Source: Gammaproteobacteria bacterium
GTDB taxonomy: Bacteria > Pseudomonadota > Gammaproteobacteria > Steroidobacterales > GCA-2729495
Assembly (NCBI GenBank): GCA_003695765.1
Contig: RFHQ01000050.1
Location: 1 to 64,000, forward strand
Direction: 5' to 3'
DNA length: 64,000 nt
Shown here: positions 17,563 to 26,660 of the stretch, in pieces
Layout of the letters: each line of letters begins with the position of its first letter
Numbering within the stretch: the first letter of the stretch is position 1
Translations under genes and position numbers: made by a program
Notes under the pieces: model-generated
What the model was told of the DNA's origin: nothing
Seen by the model: the letters and a program-made list of their open reading frames with translations, nothing else
The model's database searches: none

Positions 17563-18461
17563 ACCAGCGACGCATTCTCTATGTGCCGGGCATGAAGCCG
17601 AAGCCGCCCGCGGAATGGCACGAGCGCATGCTGCTGCGCTGCCTGCTCACGGGCCTGCGGCGCACCGATCCGGTCGTCGCAGCGGAGCTCGAGACGGCGC
17701 GCGAGGTGTTTTCCCTGGTGCCGTGGCCGCATCTGTTCTACACCGAGGTCAAGGACACGGCGATCGACGCGCCGGGGCTGGACCGGCTGCTCGCGTTGCC
17801 GGCCCCGGAAGCGCGCGACATCGAGGAAGCCCGGCACTGGCAGAAGCAGCTCGCGCGCTTCGCCTACCTCGCCTGTGACGCGCTGCCGTGGCTCACACGC
17901 TGGATCGCCGACCCGAACGTCAAGGCGACGCTGCAGGACAGCCTGCGCTACCTGGAGAACCGTGACGGCATCGCGGCGCGGATCCGGGAACTGGTGGCGG
18001 AGGCCCTGCAAGCGGCCGCCGAGGGCGGGCGGCCGGTATTGCTGATCGCCCACAGCCTCGGCTCGGTGATCGCCTGGGACGTGCTCTGGTCTCTGAGCCG
18101 CCAGCGCAGCGGTCCGGCGGCTGTCGACTTCCTGACTCTCGGCAGCCCGCTGGGGCTGAACTTCTTTCGTCACCGGCTGCTGGGCGCGCGGGCCGAGGGC
18201 CGGGCACGCTATCCGGACAACATCCGTCACTGGATCAACCTGTCGGCGATCGGCGAACTGACGGCGCTGGACCGGCGCTTCGCCGACGATTACGCGCCGA
18301 TGCTGCGGCTGGGTTTGCTGGACAGCATCACGGACGAAACGGAGCTGTACAACTATTTCCGCGGCGCCGAAGGCCTGAACGTGCACAAGTGTTACGGCTA
18401 CCTGGTCAATCCACACACCGCGGCGGCCGTTGCCGACTGGTGGCGCCGGGCTCAGGACTGA
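17559..18461 (+). CDS. Predicted alpha/beta-hydrolase, cytoplasmic
   Basis: A 300-residue protein without signal peptide. 'RILYVPGM' is an alpha/beta-hydrolase first-strand and oxyanion-loop pattern, and '[18 protein letters not shown]' is a clear nucleophile elbow (G/A-H-S-L-G) with Ser as nucleophile. Downstream '[11 protein letters not shown]' resembles lipase-like family members; the final His may be in '[13 protein letters not shown]'. The substrate is unknown; esterase, thioesterase or phospholipase activity are all possible. Its last 10 bp overlap the convergent OmpA-like gene. Confidence 0.65.
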   Translation: MNQRRILYVPGMKPKPPAEWHERMLLRCLLTGLRRTDPVVAAELETAREVFSLVPWPHLFYTEVKDTAIDAPGLDRLLALPAPEARDIEEARHWQKQLARFAYLACDALPWLTRWIADPNVKATLQDSLRYLENRDGIAARIRELVAEALQAAAEGGRPVLLIAHSLGSVIAWDVLWSLSRQRSGPAAVDFLTLGSPLGLNFFRHRLLGARAEGRARYPDNIRHWINLSAIGELTALDRRFADDYAPMLRLGLLDSITDETELYNYFRGAEGLNVHKCYGYLVNPHTAAAVADWWRRAQD

Positions 18462-19864
18462 CTGGCCCGCGGTGCCAGCACGATGTCGATGCGCCGGTTG
18501 CGCGCCCGGCCTTCCGCGGTCCGGTTGCTGGTGATCGGCCGGCTGTCACCGTAGCCGATGACCTTCAGGCGGTAGCGGGGAATGCCGAGACTTTCGGCCA
18601 GATAATCGGCGACCGCGGCCGCGCGCCGCTCCGACAGGCTCAGGTTGGCGCGGCTGTCACCCGAGGCGTCGGTGTGGCCCTCGATCGTCAGGGTGCTGTC
18701 CGGAAAGACGTTGAGCGCCGCGCGCAGGCGGTCGAGCAGGCCTTTCGCCTCGGCACCGAGGCGCGCGGAGTTGCTCCGGAAGCGCAGGCCGAGCATGCGG
18801 AGGATCAGCCGGTCGCCGTCGCGCAGCACCTGAGCCTCGTCCGGGGCGAACAGCTCTTCCACGGTGCGGAATTGCTCCTCCCGCCGGGCCCGGGCCTGCA
18901 GCTCGCGCATCAGTCGGCTGCGCTCGGCACGGAGCTCGCCGACGCGCTGGTCCAGCTCCTTCAGTTCGTCCTCGACGCTCGCGAGTTGCCGGCGCTGCTG
19001 GGCCAGCTCTTCCTCCAGCACGGGGATCCGCTTGAGCTCGGCCTCGATCGCGGCCGCCGTGGTCCCGGGATCTTCGTCGCCGGCCGGCGTCAGGCCGGCC
19101 GCGGTCGCGAGTCGCGCCAGCAGCGACTCCCAGCGTAACACCAGCGCCTCGACGCCTTCCCGGCGCCGGCGGACGTCGCGCGCCAGTGCGGCGATGCGCA
19201 GCGCCTGGCCGGCCTCGCGGGTCGCGGCCGCGGCCAGTGGCTCCAGCGCCGGCAGCCGGCTGCGGTCTTCAGCCAGCGCGGTGGCGGCCTCGGCCAGCGC
19301 CGCTTGCGCGCGCTCGTAGCTGACCGGGGCCAGCGTTTCGGCGCCGGCGGCTTTGGCCTGCGACAGCCGGGAGCGGGCCTCGCCGAGCAGCCGGGCGTCG
19401 ATGGCCGCCAGCTCGGCCTCGTCGTAGGCGGCCGCGGCGATCGCCGCATGCTGCTCGGCCTTGTCCTCCCGGCCACGCTCGAGCTGCTTCGCGGCCGCGA
19501 ACAGCTCGCGCTCCGCGCGTTCCCAGGCCGCCGGCGCCAGCCGGTATGCCGCCGCTGCATTGGCCGCCGCGCGCTTCGCCAGTGCCGCCGCCAGGCGATC
19601 GCTCGCCACCGCGGCCCGGTCCAGCGCGGCCGCAAACAGGCGGGCCGCCTCGGCCACGCCCTGCTCGCGTTGCGCCGTCCCGGTCGTCGCCCGGGCGCGC
19701 TCCAGCGCACGCACGGCCTGCAGATAGGCCTGGGGTGCAAGGATCGCGGCGTCGGCGGCTTCCGCCGCGGCCTGCAGCCGCTCCGCTTCGTCGCTGCCGT
19801 TCGCGGCCAGCGTGGCGCCGGCCAGCAGCGCGGCGAGCCACAGCAGCGTGCGCGGGTGCTTCAA
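18452..19864 (-). CDS. OmpA-family peptidoglycan-binding protein with Ala-rich coiled coil
   Basis: 470 residues from a TTG start at 19864, the only start codon next to the signal peptide (a hydrophobic segment with '[11 protein letters not shown]'). The mature protein is an extraordinarily Ala/Glu/Arg-rich helical region (about residues 25-330), then an OmpA-C domain with '[19 protein letters not shown]' and '[13 protein letters not shown]'. The Asp and Arg that bind diaminopimelate are both there ('TDASG', '[10 protein letters not shown]'). It has no beta-barrel, so it is probably a periplasmic coiled-coil tether. The helical part was not assigned to a named family. Confidence 0.78.
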   Translation of the reverse strand: MKHPRTLLWLAALLAGATLAANGSDEAERLQAAAEAADAAILAPQAYLQAVRALERARATTGTAQREQGVAEAARLFAAALDRAAVASDRLAAALAKRAAANAAAAYRLAPAAWERAERELFAAAKQLERGREDKAEQHAAIAAAAYDEAELAAIDARLLGEARSRLSQAKAAGAETLAPVSYERAQAALAEAATALAEDRSRLPALEPLAAAATREAGQALRIAALARDVRRRREGVEALVLRWESLLARLATAAGLTPAGDEDPGTTAAAIEAELKRIPVLEEELAQQRRQLASVEDELKELDQRVGELRAERSRLMRELQARARREEQFRTVEELFAPDEAQVLRDGDRLILRMLGLRFRSNSARLGAEAKGLLDRLRAALNVFPDSTLTIEGHTDASGDSRANLSLSERRAAAVADYLAESLGIPRYRLKVIGYGDSRPITSNRTAEGRARNRRIDIVLAPRASQS

Positions 19865-19984
19865 GAGGCCGGCCCCGCGCCTGCGCCAGAGCTGGAATAT
19901 CCTTTCAAAGCAGCAGCTTGCCAGCGTCCGCAATCTGTGCAGCAGCTCACAGAATTCCTCCGCCCCTTGGCCTAGGCTTACCCC

Positions 19985-20182
19985 ATGCGCGCGAAATACT
20001 ACACAAGGTTTCTGCTGCGCTCCGCCGACGAGGGCTTCGCGGACGAGTACAGCGGTGTGGTCGAGCTGAACACGGCGGTCAACCAGGTGCTGGATCCGGC
20101 CGAGATCGAAGAACTGCTGGCGAAGAATTTCGAGATGGAGGCCGAGAACGTCGAGTTGCTGAACTGGTCGCGCCTCCACTGA
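19985..20182 (+). CDS. Small acidic protein, unknown function
   Basis: A 65-residue protein beginning at the ATG at 19985. It has a basic first strand ('RAKYYTRFLLRS') and then an acidic, helix-prone part ('DPAEIEELLAKNFEMEAENVELLNW'). No membrane segment or Cys. I cannot assign a function. It is divergent from the OmpA-like gene and followed by its own hairpin and a strong terminator, so it is a transcription unit by itself, which supports it being a real gene. Confidence 0.6.
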   Translation: MRAKYYTRFLLRSADEGFADEYSGVVELNTAVNQVLDPAEIEELLAKNFEMEAENVELLNWSRLH

Positions 20183-20197
20183 AGGAATGCAGATGTC

Positions 20198-20214
20198 ACG
20201 CGCCGCAGGCGCGT
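20198..20214 (+). repeat. Hairpin after the small ORF
   Basis: ACGCGCC-GCA-GGCGCGT is a perfect 7-bp stem with a 3-nt loop, 16 nt after the stop codon and 20 nt before the terminator stem. No T-run follows it directly. It could protect the mRNA 3' end. Confidence 0.6.
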
Positions 20215-20234
20215 TACCGACTTCCCCCTGTATT

Positions 20235-20262
20235 GCCCGGCCTTTGCGCCGGGCTTTTTTTT
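20235..20262 (+). terminator. Rho-independent terminator
   Basis: GCCCGGC-CTTTGC-GCCGGGC is a perfect 7-bp GC stem followed by eight Ts (20255-20262). It ends the small-ORF transcript and isolates lipA, whose start lies 32 nt downstream. Confidence 0.9.
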
Positions 20263-20293
20263 GCCTGGCTCGCTTTTCGCTGCCGGCGGCTGC

Positions 20294-21343
20294 ATGCGAG
20301 AATACGCGCCGTTCCGCGGCAGGCAGGCGGATTTGAGCCAGTTCAAGAACATCCCGATCGTGACCAGCGGCGAGAAGTACCCGACGGCCGGGGGCTTCAG
20401 TGCGGTCAAGAACGGCGTCAGCCGCCGGCGTGGCTTCGCCGAGGTGCCGCTGGAACGCAAGCCCGGCTGGCTGCGCGCGCGCGTGCCGGGTGGCGCCGGG
20501 CATGCCAGGGTCCGCAGCATCGTCCGCGAGCACCGGCTCAGCACGGTCTGCGAGGAGTCGCTGTGCCCGAACATCGGCGAATGCTGGAATGCGGGCACGG
20601 CGACGATCATGCTGATGGGTAGCGTCTGCACCCGGGCATGCCGTTTCTGCGCCGTCGACACCGGCAACCCGCGCGGGCGGCTCGCGGCCGATGAGCCGGA
20701 GCAGGCGGCCCGATCCGTGGCCCTGATGGGTTTGCGATACGTGGTCCTGACCTCGGTCGATCGGGACGATCTGCCCGACGGCGGGGCCGCGCATTACGCG
20801 GCCTGCATCCGCGCGATCCGCGAGCGCAATCCGCGGACCGCGATCGAGGCGCTGACCCCCGATTTTCAGGGCAGCCGCGCCGCGGTGGAGACGGTCGTCG
20901 CGGCGCCGCTGGCCGTGTTTGCGCACAACCTGGAGACCGTCGAAAGGCTGACCCCGCGGGTCCGTGACCCGCGCGCCGGCTATGCGCAATCACTGGCGGT
21001 GCTGCGCTACGCGCGCGCAGCCCGCGCTGACATCCTGGTGAAGAGCAGCCTGATGCTCGGGCTCGGCGAGCGCGAAGCCGAGATCCGCGCGGCCATGGAG
21101 GATCTGCGCGAGCAGGGGGTCGACCTGCTGACGCTGGGCCAGTATCTGCGCCCGACGCGGAATCACCTGCCGGTGGAGCGTTTCGTCCCTCCGGAAGCAT
21201 TTGCCCGGTATCGCGAATGGGGCCTGGCCATCGGGTTCACCGAAGTCGTCGCCGGGCCGCTGGTGCGCTCGAGCTATCGCGCCGAGCAGGCGCTGGCAGG
21301 CAACAACGCCGGCCTGGCGCTGACGGCGGAGGCCGGCCACTGA
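20294..21343 (+). CDS. lipA: Lipoyl synthase
   Basis: A radical SAM enzyme that inserts two sulfurs into octanoyl groups on E2/GcvH lipoyl domains. The auxiliary cluster Cys residues are C86, C91 and C97 ('[15 protein letters not shown]'); the radical SAM Cys residues are C112, C116 and C119 ('CTRACRFC'). The C-terminal RSSY motif, whose Ser ligates the auxiliary cluster, is also present. The 349-residue length is normal. I use the ATG at 20294; a TTG at 20333 would also leave the core intact. No lipB is adjacent. The stop overlaps the sohB start by one base. Confidence 0.95.
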   Translation: MREYAPFRGRQADLSQFKNIPIVTSGEKYPTAGGFSAVKNGVSRRRGFAEVPLERKPGWLRARVPGGAGHARVRSIVREHRLSTVCEESLCPNIGECWNAGTATIMLMGSVCTRACRFCAVDTGNPRGRLAADEPEQAARSVALMGLRYVVLTSVDRDDLPDGGAAHYAACIRAIRERNPRTAIEALTPDFQGSRAAVETVVAAPLAVFAHNLETVERLTPRVRDPRAGYAQSLAVLRYARAARADILVKSSLMLGLGEREAEIRAAMEDLREQGVDLLTLGQYLRPTRNHLPVERFVPPEAFARYREWGLAIGFTEVVAGPLVRSSYRAEQALAGNNAGLALTAEAGH

Positions 21344-22383
21344 TGGAATTCCTCGCGGACTACGGCCTGTTCCTCGCCAAGACGGTGACCCTGCTGATCG
21401 CGCTGGCCGTGGCGGTCGCGATCATCGCGGGCGCGTCGCGGCGCGACGGCAAGCCCGCCGGCCTGAAAGTCGAGAAGCTCAACGAGCGATACCGCGAGAT
21501 GGCCAGAACCGTGAAGCGTGCGGTGCTGAGCAAGCGCGACTTCCGGCAGGCGGAAAAGTCGGAACGCAAGGATCGCAAAAAACAGGACAAGGCGGCGCAG
21601 CGCAAGCGCTATTTCGTGCTGGATTTCAAGGGCGATATCCGCGCCACTGCAGTGGCGCATCTGCGCGAGGAGATCAGCGCCGTACTGAGCATTGCGCGGC
21701 CGGAGGACGAGGTGGTGCTGCGCCTGGAAAATCCGGGCGGCGCCGTGCACGAGCATGGACTGGCGGCGTCGCAGCTGATGCGGCTGAAGAAACGCGGCAT
21801 CCCGCTGACCGTCGTGGTCGACAAGGTGGCTGCCAGCGGCGGTTACCTGATGGCCTGCATCGCCGACCGGATCGTCGCCGCACCGTTCGCGGTCATCGGC
21901 TCGATCGGCGTGATCGCGCAACTGCCGAACTTCAACCGCGCCCTGCGCGAGCACGGCGTCGAGTTCGAGCAGGTGACCGCCGGCAAGTACAAGCGCACGC
22001 TGACGATGTTCGGCGAGAACACCGAGGAAGGCCGGGCCAAGCTGCGCGAGGAACTCGAAGAGGTGCACGGTCTGTTCAAGGCGCTGGTCGCCGAGCACCG
22101 ACCGGTCGTCGATGTGGACTCGGTGGCCACCGGGGAGCACTGGTACGGCAGCCGGGCCCTGGAACTGAAACTGGTCGATGAACTGGGCTCCAGCGACGAT
22201 TACCTGCTGGATGCGGCGGCGCAGGGCGACCTGTACCAGGTGAGCTGGAAGGGTAAACCGAACCTGCAGGAGAAAATCCTGTCCATGCTGGAGACGGCCG
22301 CAGAACGCCTGGGCCTCGGTGGCCGGCGCGGCCTCCAGGCCGGCGGCGGCTCATTGTTATACTGGCGCGGCCGGGGAGATTGA
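21343..22383 (+). CDS. sohB: Protease SohB (S49 family inner-membrane peptidase)
   Basis: A 346-residue membrane-anchored serine protease. There is one N-terminal helix (about residues 8-29), then a charged linker. The S49 domain carries the nucleophile in 'VAASGGYLMACIADRIVA' and the presumed general-base Lys in 'TAGKYKRTLTMFG'. 'LENPGGAVHEHGLAASQL' is the substrate-cleft block. It probably clears signal peptides or misfolded membrane proteins. The ATG shares one base with the lipA stop (TGATG). The last bases of the gene hold a -10-like box for the following gene. Confidence 0.9.
   Translation: MEFLADYGLFLAKTVTLLIALAVAVAIIAGASRRDGKPAGLKVEKLNERYREMARTVKRAVLSKRDFRQAEKSERKDRKKQDKAAQRKRYFVLDFKGDIRATAVAHLREEISAVLSIARPEDEVVLRLENPGGAVHEHGLAASQLMRLKKRGIPLTVVVDKVAASGGYLMACIADRIVAAPFAVIGSIGVIAQLPNFNRALREHGVEFEQVTAGKYKRTLTMFGENTEEGRAKLREELEEVHGLFKALVAEHRPVVDVDSVATGEHWYGSRALELKLVDELGSSDDYLLDAAAQGDLYQVSWKGKPNLQEKILSMLETAAERLGLGGRRGLQAGGGSLLYWRGRGD
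22358..22363 (+). promoter_or_regulatory. Possible internal -10 box for the M48 protease gene
   Basis: TATACT sits inside the 3' end of sohB, 22 nt before the ATG at 22386, and is followed by GGCGCGG. No good -35 match. Confidence 0.3.
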
Positions 22384-22385
22384 CG

Positions 22386-23147
22386 ATGCGTGTACGCAAG
22401 GCGCTCTGGATCTGCTGTGGAGTGGCGTTGCTGGCGGCCTGCGCGCTGCCGCTCGTCAGCGAAACGCAGCTCGAGGTCGAATCGGCGAATCAGTTCCAGA
22501 AGATGCGCGGCCAGATGCCGGTGGCCACCGACGCCGCGACGCGGCGCTACGTCAACTGCGTCGCCAATGCGATCATCGCAGAACTGGAGCCGCCGTATTC
22601 CGATCGCCTGTGGGAAATCGAGGTCTTCGACGAGGACCAGCTCAATGCCTTTGCGATGCCCGGCGGCAAGATCGGCGTGTTCACCGGCATCTTCAAGGCA
22701 GCGAAGACGCAGGACCAGCTCGCCGCGGTCATCGGTCACGAAGTCGCGCACGTGACGCAGCACCATGCGCTGGAACGGACCAATCGCGAACTCACGCAGG
22801 AGATCGGCATCGTCGGTGCCAGCGCGGTGCTCGGCGGCAACCGGAACATGGCGGACCTGATCCGCATGGGTGCCCAGATCGGCCTCAGCCTGCCCTACGG
22901 CCGCGGACAGGAGAGCGAGGCCGATATCGTTGGCCTTAAGTACATGGCCGATGCCGGTTTCGACCCCCGGGCGGCCGTGCAGTTGTGGAAGAACATGGAA
23001 GCCCAGAACGATGGGGCACCGCCGGAATGGCTGTCGACTCACCCGTCTTCGGATACGCGCATCAGCCGCCTGATCGAGGCCCTGCCGGAGGCGCTGGAGC
23101 GCTACAACGCCGCGCGCGCCGCCGGCAAGGTGCCGAGATGCCGCTAG
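22386..23147 (+). CDS. M48-family metalloprotease lipoprotein (BepA/LoiP-like)
   Basis: A periplasmic zinc endopeptidase of 253 residues. The signal peptide ends in the lipobox 'LLAACA' with Cys19. The zinc motif HEVAH is at 118-122 and the third ligand is Glu in 'QESEADIVGLKYM'. 'AFAMPGGKIGVFTGIF' is the typical block before the active site. BepA-like proteins degrade misassembled outer-membrane proteins; this one lacks the C-terminal TPR domain and is closer in length to LoiP. The start overlaps the end of sohB, and the stop lies 10 bp inside the next gene, so lipA to the L,D-transpeptidase gene form one operon. Confidence 0.88.
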   Translation: MRVRKALWICCGVALLAACALPLVSETQLEVESANQFQKMRGQMPVATDAATRRYVNCVANAIIAELEPPYSDRLWEIEVFDEDQLNAFAMPGGKIGVFTGIFKAAKTQDQLAAVIGHEVAHVTQHHALERTNRELTQEIGIVGASAVLGGNRNMADLIRMGAQIGLSLPYGRGQESEADIVGLKYMADAGFDPRAAVQLWKNMEAQNDGAPPEWLSTHPSSDTRISRLIEALPEALERYNAARAAGKVPRCR

Positions 23148-24217
23148 CCGGGCGCCTGCGGCCGGCACTGCTGTCGCTCTGTGCTCTCGTCGCCGGGGGC
23201 TGTGGCACCGTCGATTCCCTGTTTCAGGCAAGCGATGGCGCCGTTCGTGGCGGCGACGCAGCCGAGGCCCCGCTGCCGGCCAAGCGCTGGCTGCTGCCGG
23301 CCGATGACGATGTCGTCGGCGAGCTGCAGCTCGTCAAGACCCGCGAAGCCGATACCTTCGTCGAAGTGGCCCGCAGCTATGGCATCGGCTACGACGAGCT
23401 GCGCGACGCGAACCCCGGTGTCGATCCCTGGCTGCCCGGCGAGGGGACGCCGGTGATCCTGCCGACCCGGCATGTGCTGCCGGACGCGCCGCGCGAGGGC
23501 ATCGTCCTGAACATCGCCGCCAAGCGCCTGTTCTACTTCCCGCCGGTCGACGGCGACGCCGACGGGCCGCGGGTCGTCGAGACCTACCCGATCGGCATCG
23601 GGCGCGAGGGCTGGGAAACGCCGGTCGGCGAGACCACCGTGGTCTCCAAGGCCCGCGACCCGGTCTGGTTCGTGCCGGCGTCGATCCGCCGCGAGCATGC
23701 GGCGGCCGGCGACCCGCTGCCGCCGCAAGTGCCGCCGGGGCCGGACAACCCGCTGGGGCATTATGTGCTGGGCCTGGGCATGCCCGGCTACCTGATCCAC
23801 GGCACCAACAAGCCGGCCGGCGTCGGCATGCGGGTCAGCCATGGTTGCGTGCGCCTGTACCCGGAAGACATCGAGTCGCTGTTCGCGCGGATCCCGATCG
23901 GGACGCCGGTGCGGATCGTCGATCAGCCCTGGCTCGCCGGCTGGCAGGGCACGGAGCTGCTGATCGAGGCGCACCGGCCGCTGGACGGCGACCGCGCGGC
24001 GGCCGCGGCCGCGCTGCGGGCGCAACTGGAACGCGCGCTGGCGCGCCGTGGCTTGCAGGCCGGCAGCGTCGACCGGGACGCGATCGAGACCGTCACCGGC
24101 CAGGCCCTGGGCCTGCCGCTGGTGGCCGGCGCCGATCGCGGGGACGCGCTGCGCCAGGCGCGCCGGGTGCGCAACATCATCGAGCACGAACGGCTGGCCG
24201 ATCGCAGCGCGCCCTGA
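23138..24217 (+). CDS. L,D-transpeptidase (ErfK/YbiS family) lipoprotein with LysM-like domain
   Basis: Catalyses 3-3 peptidoglycan cross-links or attachment of Braun-type lipoprotein. 359 residues: lipobox 'LVAGGC' with Cys22; a LysM-like segment at about 64-110 ('DTFVEVARSYGIGYDELRDANPGVDPWLPGEGTPVILP'; quoted here only to mark its limits, key residues being the 'NPGVDPWLP' core). The YkuD catalytic domain spans about 120-260, with His221 in 'IHGTN' and Cys237 in 'SHGCVR'. The C-terminal 80 residues are a charged helical tail. It overlaps the protease gene by 10 bp. An envelope-maintenance role fits its partners. Confidence 0.92.
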   Translation: MPLAGRLRPALLSLCALVAGGCGTVDSLFQASDGAVRGGDAAEAPLPAKRWLLPADDDVVGELQLVKTREADTFVEVARSYGIGYDELRDANPGVDPWLPGEGTPVILPTRHVLPDAPREGIVLNIAAKRLFYFPPVDGDADGPRVVETYPIGIGREGWETPVGETTVVSKARDPVWFVPASIRREHAAAGDPLPPQVPPGPDNPLGHYVLGLGMPGYLIHGTNKPAGVGMRVSHGCVRLYPEDIESLFARIPIGTPVRIVDQPWLAGWQGTELLIEAHRPLDGDRAAAAAALRAQLERALARRGLQAGSVDRDAIETVTGQALGLPLVAGADRGDALRQARRVRNIIEHERLADRSAP

Positions 24218-24279
24218 TCGGCCATCCCTCGCGATCAGGCCCCTGCACCGCTTTTTGCAGGCGGCTCATCAGCATGAGC
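24213..24279 (+). repeat. Cluster of inverted repeats after the L,D-transpeptidase gene
   Basis: Three perfect inverted repeats lie in 67 bp: CCTGATCG (24213-24220) with CGATCAGG (24232-24239); CTGCA with TGCAG (24243-24260); GCTCAT-CAGC-ATGAGC (24264-24279). The first could act as a terminator, though no T-run follows it. The last has the form of an operator for the next gene. The remainder of the gap to 24391 has no clear promoter. Confidence 0.4.
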
Positions 24280-24391
24280 ATATAAGCGCTTGATCTGTGT
24301 TTCTTTCTATGCCAGATTGCCCGGGCCTGCCCGGTGCGCGATCTCGGCAGGCGCTCAGTCAGGGATTGCCGGGGGAGCTGGCCTGGGAGCG

Positions 24392-24454
24392 ATGCGAATC
24401 GACCTGCACGCGCGTGCCTGCCGCATCGGCCGCCCGCCGCTGGTGGGCGCGTGA
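24392..24454 (+). CDS. Possible 20-residue leader peptide before the tail-sheath-like gene
   Basis: A short ATG frame preceded by GGGAG (about 2 nt spacing) with a basic product. Its TGA overlaps the GTG of the next gene (GTGA), so it could couple translation. No direct support for expression. Confidence 0.25.
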   Translation: MRIDLHARACRIGRPPLVGA

Positions 24455-25959
24455 GCGCGGCTGCGACGAGCGGCATCCATGTGCTCGAAGGCGCGGCGGC
24501 CGGCGCCGCGATCGCGGTCCGCCGCGAGACCGTCACCGCCTTCGTCGGCCCCACGCCGCGCGGGCCGGCGGACATGCCGGTCGCGATCCGCAGCCTGCGC
24601 GAGTTCCACCGGCGCTTCGGCTGTCCAGACACCCCGAGCCGCATGCAGGATTGCCTGGCTGATTATTTCGCCGCTGGCGGAGATCTTGCGATCGTCGTGC
24701 GCGTCAGCGATCCGTCACGGCGGGCCCGGCTGGAGCTGCCCGGCCCGGGCGGTGGCTGCCGCCTGCTGGCGCGTTGTCCCGGTTCGCGCGAACTGTTGCG
24801 CGCGGCGGTCGATCACGACGGTCTGACCGACGGGCGGCGTTTCAATCTCGTCGTCCAGCGCCTGGCGTCCGCGGGTGCTCCGCTGGTCGCCGAGCAGGAA
24901 AGTTTTCGCGGCCTGTCGATCGACCCGCTGGCCGAAAACTACGTCGGCGACGCGCTGCTGGGTTCCCGACTGGTCAGCCTCGCCGAGGCGCCCGCGGAGC
25001 GGCCGGCGGCGACGCCACTGACGGCCGCCGGTGTCCCGCGCTGGGTGCCAGCGCGTCGGCCCGCGGCGAACCCGGCGCCCGGCGACTACGAACTGATCGG
25101 TTCGGCCGCGGACGGCACCGGCCTGCACGCGCTGGAGCAGTTGCCGCGGCTGGACTTGCTCTGCCTGCTGCCGGCGGCCAGCGGCGGCGCCATCGGCCCG
25201 GTCGCGATGTTTGCGGCCGAGCGGTACTGCCGGCGCCGCCAGGCGCTGTTGCTGGTCGATCCGCCGCCGGACTGGGACAGCGTGCATGCAGTGGCCACCG
25301 ACACGGCCCTGCGCGGCATCGACAGCCCCAACGTCGCGAGCTATTTCCCGCGGCCGGCGGCCGGCAGCCTGCTCGGCGCGATCGCCGGGGCGCTGGCCGC
25401 CGCCGACCGCGAGTCCGGCCCCTGGCACTGGCCGCCGGGTGGCGGCCTGTGGCTGCCGGGCGCGATGCCGCTGGCGCCGCGGCTGGACAGCCGCGATGTG
25501 CGCATCCTCGCTCGCTTCGGCGTCAACGCCTTGCGCCGCGATCCGCGAGGCCGCCTGCGGGTCGAAGGGCTCGTGACCCGTGGCCCGCGCCTGGGGCTGC
25601 CGCCGGAAAGTGTCCGCCTGCCGGCACGGCGCACCGCGCTGTTCGCGCTCGGCGGGATCGCGCGAGGCAGTCGCTGGAGCCTGTTCCGCCCGCCGGACGA
25701 TTACAGCCGCGCCGAACTGCGGCGGCAGTTGCACAGTTTCCTCGGCCGCCTGCATCGCGCCGGGGGCCTGCAGGGCCGGCGGGCCGGCGAGGCCTGGTAC
25801 CTCAATGGTCCCGATCCGGTGGCGGGCGGCTGGGAGATGGAGCTGGGCCTGGCGTTGCTGCAGCCGCGAGCCTTCCAGGCCTGGCGGTTGCGACTGCGCG
25901 GCGCCGACTGCGAGTTGCGGGAACTCGGCTGGCAGCCGAGCCTCGCGATGGCCGGCTGA
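24451..25959 (+). CDS. Orphan phage-tail-sheath-like protein
   Basis: A 502-residue protein without signal peptide or membrane helix. Two blocks match contractile-tail sheath proteins: the N-terminal 'TVTAFVGPTPRGPADMPV' followed by a 'FHRRFG...DYFAAGGDLAIVVRV' pattern, and the middle block with 'RFNLVVQRL', 'ESFRGLSIDP' and 'YVGDALLGSRLV', which is the usual sheath subdomain boundary. Near the C-terminus, 'LARFGVNALRRDPRGRLRVEG' parallels the sheath 'lnn.gIN.ir.f...G..vwG' core. No tube, baseplate, spike or ClpV gene lies nearby, so it is not part of a visible phage, T6SS or eCIS locus. The GTG start at 24451 just precedes the conserved region. The role is unknown. Homology is inferred from memory of family patterns. 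Confidence 0.68.
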   Translation: MSAAATSGIHVLEGAAAGAAIAVRRETVTAFVGPTPRGPADMPVAIRSLREFHRRFGCPDTPSRMQDCLADYFAAGGDLAIVVRVSDPSRRARLELPGPGGGCRLLARCPGSRELLRAAVDHDGLTDGRRFNLVVQRLASAGAPLVAEQESFRGLSIDPLAENYVGDALLGSRLVSLAEAPAERPAATPLTAAGVPRWVPARRPAANPAPGDYELIGSAADGTGLHALEQLPRLDLLCLLPAASGGAIGPVAMFAAERYCRRRQALLLVDPPPDWDSVHAVATDTALRGIDSPNVASYFPRPAAGSLLGAIAGALAAADRESGPWHWPPGGGLWLPGAMPLAPRLDSRDVRILARFGVNALRRDPRGRLRVEGLVTRGPRLGLPPESVRLPARRTALFALGGIARGSRWSLFRPPDDYSRAELRRQLHSFLGRLHRAGGLQGRRAGEAWYLNGPDPVAGGWEMELGLALLQPRAFQAWRLRLRGADCELRELGWQPSLAMAG

Positions 25960-26547
25960 GTGCGGCGCAGCGTTTGGTATTTCGCCTACGGGTCTAACCT
26001 GCTGCCCGATCGGCTGCGCGCGCGCGTACCATCGGCACAGCCGCTGTCGGCCGCCTGCCTGCCGGATCATCGGCTCAGCTACAACAAGCTCGGCCGTGAC
26101 GGCTCCGGCAAGTGCACGCTGTTGCCGGCGGCCGGCGCGGTGGTCTGGGGCGGACTGTATCGCCTGCCGCGGCGGGAACTGCGCTGGCTGGATCGGATCG
26201 AAGGGCCCGGGTACCGGCGCATCCGGGTGCGCGTGCGGTTGCCGGACGGGCGCTGGCTGAGCGCGGTGGCCTATCGGGCCCGGGCGGCGGCGCTGAAGCC
26301 CGGGCTGCAGCCCTGGGACTGGTATCAGCGCTTCGTGCTGCGGGGCGCCGCCTGGTTCCGGCTGCCGGCGGCCTACCAGCGGCAGCTCGCGGCGCAGTCG
26401 GCGCGGCCGGATCCGAACCGCCGGCGGCTGGCTGCGCAGCAGCGGCCGCTGCGCGAGCTGGCACGCTGGCGCCGGCGCGGCGATGGATTTGACAGAACCC
26501 GGAAGCGTGATTCCGGTCACACCCGTTGCGAGGCAGGCCCTCTATAA
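25960..26547 (+). CDS. Gamma-glutamylcyclotransferase-like protein
   Basis: A 195-residue protein with the GGCT fold start 'WYFAYGSNLLPDRLRAR', the glycine-rich substrate loop of the AIG2/GGCT superfamily. 'LPRRELRWLDRIEGPGYRRI' carries the Asp/Glu pair expected near the catalytic Glu. The C-terminal 60 residues are very Arg- and Ala-rich and outside the fold. It starts at a GTG (25960) directly after the sheath-like stop, with no gap, so the two are co-translated. The substrate (gamma-glutamyl amines, glutathione or other) cannot be deduced. Confidence 0.65.
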   Translation: MRRSVWYFAYGSNLLPDRLRARVPSAQPLSAACLPDHRLSYNKLGRDGSGKCTLLPAAGAVVWGGLYRLPRRELRWLDRIEGPGYRRIRVRVRLPDGRWLSAVAYRARAAALKPGLQPWDWYQRFVLRGAAWFRLPAAYQRQLAAQSARPDPNRRRLAAQQRPLRELARWRRRGDGFDRTRKRDSGHTRCEAGPL

Positions 26548-26660
26548 GGGAAGCTAATTAGGTGACTGGTTGAGCAAGCGGGCCGCGCACGCCTCAGGGA
26601 TTACGGCCTGCATCGGGACAGCAATCTGGAGAGGCGTGACGGGCCCATGCAGGAGGTTGT

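Noticed and set aside
19880..19990. A CTGGCAAG...TGCTT pattern upstream of the OmpA-like gene, looking like a sigma54 promoter
   Set aside because: The GG and GC are separated by 9 bp, not 10, and no activator site is nearby.
24451..25959. Tail-sheath-like gene as a prophage or T6SS/eCIS locus
   Set aside because: No other phage, tube, baseplate or ATPase gene is found on either side within this window.
26489..26517. TTGACA near the end of the GGCT-like gene as a promoter for the two unknown genes
   Set aside because: The expected -10 position reads TCCGGT; no good -10 at 16-18 bp.
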